From Eucommia ulmoides (lineage: Eukaryota > Streptophyta > Magnoliopsida > Garryales > Eucommiaceae): DNA of 64,000 nucleotides. The notes beneath the pieces were generated by a model. The model made no database searches. It was not told the origin of the DNA and saw nothing but the letters and a program-made list of their open reading frames with translations. The stretch covers positions 30,360,474 to 30,424,473 of the forward strand of contig CM028325.1 in the NCBI GenBank assembly GCA_016647705.1. The letters are read 5' to 3'. Position numbers and translations under genes: made by a program. Shown one piece after another: positions 58,803-64,000 of this stretch (positions are counted from its first letter, which is position 1; every line of letters starts with the position of its first letter).

Positions 58803-61136
58803 TGTAGACACGACATTTTGACCATCCAGCAAAAAAATAAAAATAATTATGCTTTATTTTATAGTTAGCTTTGTTTTATTTAATTTTTCTTTATTTTATT
58901 CTTTTTTCAAAAAATACAAAAATAGTTAAAGAAAAATGAAATAAAGAACAGGGTATTGAAATTTAAAGAAGAAAGTAATGAGATTTGAAATTGAAATAAT
59001 GGAAAATAAGGGGAGTAAGAGGAAAGAGAGAGAAAGGGAGTGGGACCCCTTCTTTGGGTCCAAACTGAGAGATATAGAGATAGAGGGGAGATAAAGAGAG
59101 AGAGAAAAAAGAGGAAAGAGGTAGAGATCGGTGAGAGAGAGAGAGAGTAGGCATGGGGCTCGCCAGCCCTCCGCCTGTTGCAGCCTGGTGAGGCGGTGAT
59201 GGGGCTCGTGTAAAACACACGCTCTGCGTCCAGAATTTTCCCTTAAATTCTTTTTACAATTTTACCCTTTCCCAGTTCAATTTGGACTAGGCTTGGGCGG
59301 CCAGACCTAGTTTTAGGATTTCCCAAAGTGTTTTTTCATGCCTGATCTTCTCCTATAAATAGGACCCTCATCCTCCTACTTTATTCATTCAAATATTGAG
59401 AGGAGCCACCCTCTTTAGAAGAGTGATTCTCAAAACCCTTTCGGGAAGCCATCTGCGAGAGAAGAAAATACAGGTATCGAGATTCTTGACCTAGAATAGG
59501 TATGTTTTTCTAATTTTTAATTCTTCTTTTAGTTTTATTTTATTCTTTTCGCAATTTAAATTTCTGCAAGTTTTATTTATTTATTTATGTATTGTCGTCT
59601 AATGATCCGATGAAGACGTAGGGGTGGGTTTCTCGTGCTTAAACTTAACCCCCGATCGTTAAGTGAAGGACGTTTTCATTATTTATTTTATTTTGTTTTG
59701 TTTTGTTTACAAATTCATAAACACAAAAAATAAAGTCGTCTGATAATCTGATGAAAACGTTGGGGTGGATTTCTTGTGCTTAAACCTAACCCCCGATCGT
59801 TAGATGAATGATGTTTTCGTTGTTTATTTTTCTGTATTTTCTTTATTTTTATTCTTGTTATCAAAACCCTAAAAAATAAAAAATAAAAATAAAAAATCCA
59901 AAATAAATAAATAAATAAAATAATAAATTCTTTTATTTAAAGAAATTAATCCTTACGAACCTTAAAGTGGGTCTGACGATTCGATAAATCGTGAGAGAGT
60001 TTTCCGTGATCTCATTTTCATTCCCTGACTCGAGTGGAATTTAGAAACGAATGGTTTTTAGGAAATCTCTTCCCTTGGTAAATTTTTCGTGGGATTTCTT
60101 TTAAGTATCGAAAGGATTAATTTCAACTAAATTGTTTCTGTGAACCTCCCTCGATTCTCTTATCTATAGAATTTGAGGGAATTTCAAAACAAGATTTCTT
60201 TAAATTAATCAGGCAAACTCAAAGTAGATTTTTTTTACATCCATTTAGCATGTTTATTTCTCGTATCATTTAGACGGCATGTTTAAGACACTTTCACCAC
60301 TTACACTTTTCATACATATAGTTTTTATTTTTTATTTTTTTTAAGAATCCACGCTACTTTTTCACATCTAATCCACTTCTATTTTTTAATTAAATCATTG
60401 TCACGCATAATCACGTTAATTGATATAGTGTTTTCATATTCGATTCCCTTTGTTCATATCATTTCGCATTGGCACATTTAAATTAAATTCTTTAAAAAAT
60501 AAATTCTTAGTCACTTTTGCATAAAAAATAAAATTCACATAGATGTTAGTTTTGCATTCATATTTTATTCTTTTTTTAACCGATTTTAGTTTGCCTATTT
60601 AAATTAAAGAAATCTTTAGGAAACATATATAAATACCCCTCGGGGACCATCCTTATCAAATTTTTAATATTCGATAAGAGGTTATACCGGAAGAACATTC
60701 CCAAAAAATTCAAAAACTTGTCCCACCTTATTTGTGAAAATATCAAAAAGATTTTATAAGAAAGAAATTATTTCAAAATAAAATAAAACACTCAAACTAA
60801 ACTAATTGGACTTAGTTGGACATAAGGTATCGTTTTTGGATGGGCGTCTTAGGGTGCCTATCACCTTTCCCGAGCATAACCGACCCCCGAGCCTTTAAAT
60901 GAATTTTTGGTTTGACCGTATTTTTGGAGTCAATTTTTTACTTAGGCCTTTTAAATTATTTTCTAAAAATTTGATGACCTAGCACACCATTTAAACTTAA
61001 TGCTAGGTGGTGATTCCTTATTTTTTTATAATGGCCTAAGTATATTTTTGAGAAAAATGGCACTTTAAAAACCCCTCTCTCCTTAATTTATTTATTATTT
61101 ATTATTTTTTTCCTTTCGAAAAATTGGGGCGCGTCA
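58803..61136 (+). repeat. 5' LTR of the Tat/Ogre-type Gypsy element
   Basis: 2.33 kb from TGTAGACACG to GCGCGTCA. It contains a GA-rich stretch (59020-59150) and a block cccccgatcgttaagtga that repeats about 120 bp apart (59650-59665 and 59772-59787) with atgatccgatgaagacg variants. It has a candidate tataaata box at 59352-59360. Confidence 0.78.
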
Positions 61137-61639
61137 GCTAGCAACTCCGCTAGGGATTGTTTAGAGGGTTGAGCCTAATATGTCCAAATAAGTCCAACTA
61201 TTTCATGTCTGAATGTTATATTTTATATTGCTATATTTTCCTTCTTCTTTTTTGTAATAAGTTGTGATGTCTACTTCTTTTCTTTTCTTTATTTTCTCTC
61301 GGGCTTTTATATTGTTGTAAACCTTTCGACACAAGCACGGTCGTATTGTATCCATATTATCCCCTTGGGATTCTATGATACAAGACAAGGGCTTCACACT
61401 TGATGGATTGATGATGTCTTAGGGAGTCTTAAAAACCAAATGAGTTCGAAGTTTTCAATACCGATTAAGCTACGAAAGAATTTTCATAAATCATTATCTA
61501 TTTTGATCGGTTATTATCGTAATTGAAAATGAACTTGGATGGGTTTTAAGACTACCTAAGACCCACATAGACTAATAAATGGGTTTGTTGTAAGAACAGG
61601 ACGAGACAAGAAAATTGGTCCCAAAAAAGCAATTCCAGT

Positions 61640-63560
61640 TCCCTCCATCCGAAGTCCAGTCTTTACTCGTAGCCGAGCCCAAACTCACTCCAGAATGACT
61701 TAAGAAAGTAATCCCGAATCTTCCCATGCGGCCCAGATGGCTCGTATGCAAGAAATCATTGACATGCTAAAGGAAATGATCAACGAACTTAGCCGGCCTC
61801 AAGAGGCGTCTGTTCCCCCCGTCTAGTGGAACTCCCGTGACTGAATCACCAAATGGAAACCCTCCAAGTACCGTGATGGAGAACTTCGTGCCGAATCCGA
61901 ACCATGTCGGCTCGAACTTCGCGGGATCAGTTTACTATGGACCCTAGATGGGCCCTCATCCTTTCACCTACGGAGCACCAGTATACCCCAGCCAGGGGCA
62001 TATCTATCAGGCTCTACCCGAAGGTTCAGCCCCTCCCGCATCCTAGATCTTCATCCACCCGGAGAGGGTCGTTGTTTTGTCGAACGATCCGAATGCTAAT
62101 CGACCGACCCCGACTGTTGAAACCGCAAACAGAAACGAAGATGGACCTCTTCCAGCCTGGGTTCTGAAAATGAAAGAATTGTAGAAAACTATAGAAGAAC
62201 TAAAAAGGGAGAAACCATCCAGAAAAGCGGCGTACAAAGAGCTGTCAGCACCACTCCGGGTAGTGTATCCAGAAAACTTCGTAGTTCCGGAGTTCACGAA
62301 GTATGACGGTACTGGCCCTCCAGAATGGCATGTCAGTATCTACAAGGAGGAGTTGGGAGTTCATGCTCTGAACAAAGACCTTTTCCTAAAGATGTTTTGG
62401 CGATCATTGAAAGGACCAGCTCTCAACTGGTACATGACCTTAGACCTGGCGCAGATTAAGATGTTCGAGGATCTGGTAGAGGCCTTATGTGAACAGTATG
62501 TGTACAATAAAGATATCGCGCCAAACCATAATACCCTTTACCAGATACTGAAGAGAAAAGATAAAAGCTTCTGAAGGTATACTGCCCGCTAGAGGGAAGA
62601 AGCTGCCAAAGTTGTCCCTAGGCTGAGCGAAGAGGCTCGGTTGAAGATATTCAAGTTAATCCAGACACCTCCGTTCTATCAAGATCTTTCGAGTATAGCA
62701 GTGACTTCCTTTGGCAATGCGATCAAACAAGCCGAGGTAATAGAAGAGAAAATAAGAAGCGAAAAATTTTTAAGGACCTCGCCCGATCCGACTAGGAGGT
62801 CAACCCCGCCAAAGAAGAAGGAGAATGAAGTAGCCGTTGTCGTTTCCCTACCAGCAAACCCATCACCAGAACTTCCCCCAAACTTCTCATCCCAAAAACT
62901 ACTCAAACCAGAACAACCAATATCACAACTACCCTCCTCAAAATCACCGAAACCAACATTATCCTCGGAACCAACGCTATTCCCAAAGTCGTCCCCGCTA
63001 TTACCAAAACGTACCTCTCCCTTACCAAAACCACACTCTCCAGTATTATCCCCAAGCCTATCAAGCATCTTCTTACCATACATATCATCCAAACCCGAAC
63101 ACCCCGCCTCAAATTCCTAACCACACCCAAAAGTCAGGAACCCAATACCATCAAGGCTATCTACCTCATACTATTGGGGAAAACTTCTGAAACGATGATA
63201 AAAAACTACTAGATCTTTCGGTCTCAATCACCGAGCTGTATCGGAACTATTTAAAGTAAGGAATGTTGACACCCCTTCCATCCTACGAGCCTAAGCCCGA
63301 GAGTAAAACTGTTTCTTCAAATGCTTTCTGTGAATATCACTCGGGAACCAAAGGACATGCAACCGAGCACTGCTTTCATCTGAAGGATAAGATCTGGGAG
63401 TTCATATGGACGGGAGCCATCACGCTTCCTAAAAAACTTGAGACCGGTGCTCCAAACTATCAGCAGAATCCGCAACCTGAGCATGCATTTTCAAGGAGTG
63501 GTGACGTCAATCTTTACCAAAATATTGGTGGAGATGGGAGTGAGTCATGTGCCTAAGGCT
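61640..63560 (+). pseudogene. Tat/Ogre gag remnant
   Basis: Recognisable parts occur in order. A helical segment (MQEIIDMLKEMINEL) lies near 61750. A retrotransposon-gag core (FTKYDGTGPPEWHVSIYKEE...KGPALNWYM) lies at 62263-62574. A Gln/Asn/Tyr/Pro-rich linker lies near 62850-63170. A knuckle-like end (CEYHSGTKGHATEHC) lies near 63325. Lineage follows from the linker composition and the His-containing knuckle. The region has several breaks. Downstream to 64000 I see no clear protease domain. Confidence 0.75.
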
Positions 63561-64000
63561 TTATTTGAAAAATCTAAAGGCTACAAAACTGGATTTTCTT
63601 GTTTACTTTCAATTTGCTAGAAGTTTTGATAAAATTGGGACGTTTTCGTGTACTCACCTCTCTATCCTGTTGGTTTTTTGGATGGAAATGGATTTTTCTT
63701 TGTCATGGCTTTTAAATTTTAATAAATGCAATACTGTTTATCCAAAACTGTAGTTTAATGTTTGAATCTTACTATCTCAGGTGCTCAAAATCACCTGCAT
63801 ATGTTGTATGTGATGTAATTAAGCGATGATGCAAGTATATAATTTCAATACAAAGCTAGACCATGATCCAATGAGAATAGCAACAAAGAAAGGTTCTGTT
63901 CAGCCAAACGATGGTGAGATCCAAAAGGCCCCTGACCGAATCCGACAGAAATTCCAGAGTACCAGAGGATTCAAAAATCAAGATTGGCTTTCATTGCCCT

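Larger units (their letters stand above)
58803..64000 (+). mobile_element. Tat/Ogre-type Gypsy fossil, 5' part, runs off the window
   Basis: It starts TGTAGACACGAC inside the Copia RNase H remnant. After the 2.33 kb LTR comes a primer-site-like word tagcaactccgctaggga (61138-61155), close to the Arg-tRNA-type site used by Ogre/Tat elements. A gag region follows. The rest, including any pol and the 3' LTR, is outside the window, so completeness and target duplication cannot be judged. The gag is visibly broken. Confidence 0.82.

Noticed and set aside
60300-61130. Possible host gene in the A/T-rich stretch right of 60 kb
   Set aside because: The stretch is the 3' half of the Tat/Ogre LTR, ending at a clear primer site; no frame of note.

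Overview
The window looks like a piece of an AT-rich dicot nuclear genome. It is dominated by nested plant transposable elements: Copia and Gypsy LTR elements, a Mutator-like DNA transposon (MULE), tRNA-derived SINEs, a TRIM-like element and a long fold-back element. Host coding content is sparse. There is one small intronless candidate gene near the left end (1237-1584) and a pair of duplicated small genes (52812-52982 and 55708-55914). No rRNA, tRNA or CRISPR feature was seen. The species cannot be named from the sequence.

Left part (1-15.5 kb). A Tat/Ogre-type LTR fragment lies at 319-705, followed by the candidate gene with its TATA box. A ~1 kb inverted-repeat element follows. Right beside it sits a full-length 11.6 kb MULE (3851-15464) bounded by a perfect 9-bp target duplication, ataatatta. 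The MULE lacks long terminal inverted repeats. It carries three genes: a nine-exon Ulp1/SENP-like cysteine protease gene on the + strand, a short intact coiled-coil ORF on the + strand, and a MURA-type transposase on the - strand. Protease and transposase are both broken, mostly by stops that look like cytosine deamination, but the small ORF is open. The non-coding parts and introns are packed with a short palindromic word around acatgtaac and with tandem repeats built from it.

Middle part (15.5-46.8 kb). After a SINE and low-complexity DNA comes a 9.2 kb Sirevirus-like Copia fossil (18379-27620, target duplication gtaat). It has 2.3 kb LTRs, a gag remnant, several polypurine boxes and no recognisable pol, and a solo LTR of a related element is inserted in it. 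From 30331 to about 44570 lies a minus-strand Gypsy array arranged LTR-gag-LTR-gag. It is interrupted by a 2.85 kb solo LTR with target duplication ctagc (33365-36212) and by a 1.63 kb LTR-like insertion (40656-42288).

Right part (46.8-64 kb). A non-autonomous chromovirus-like element (46781-52749) ends with a clipped 3' LTR directly against the 5' UTR of the first small duplicated gene, and an Au-type SINE sits in that gene's 3' region. The second copy keeps its own TATA box. Downstream is a 2.1 kb fold-back element (56083-58180) whose core is an array of GTCGAC-centred palindromes. It abuts a Copia RNase H/LTR remnant that has been split by a Tat/Ogre Gypsy element, whose LTR, primer site and gag run off the right edge.
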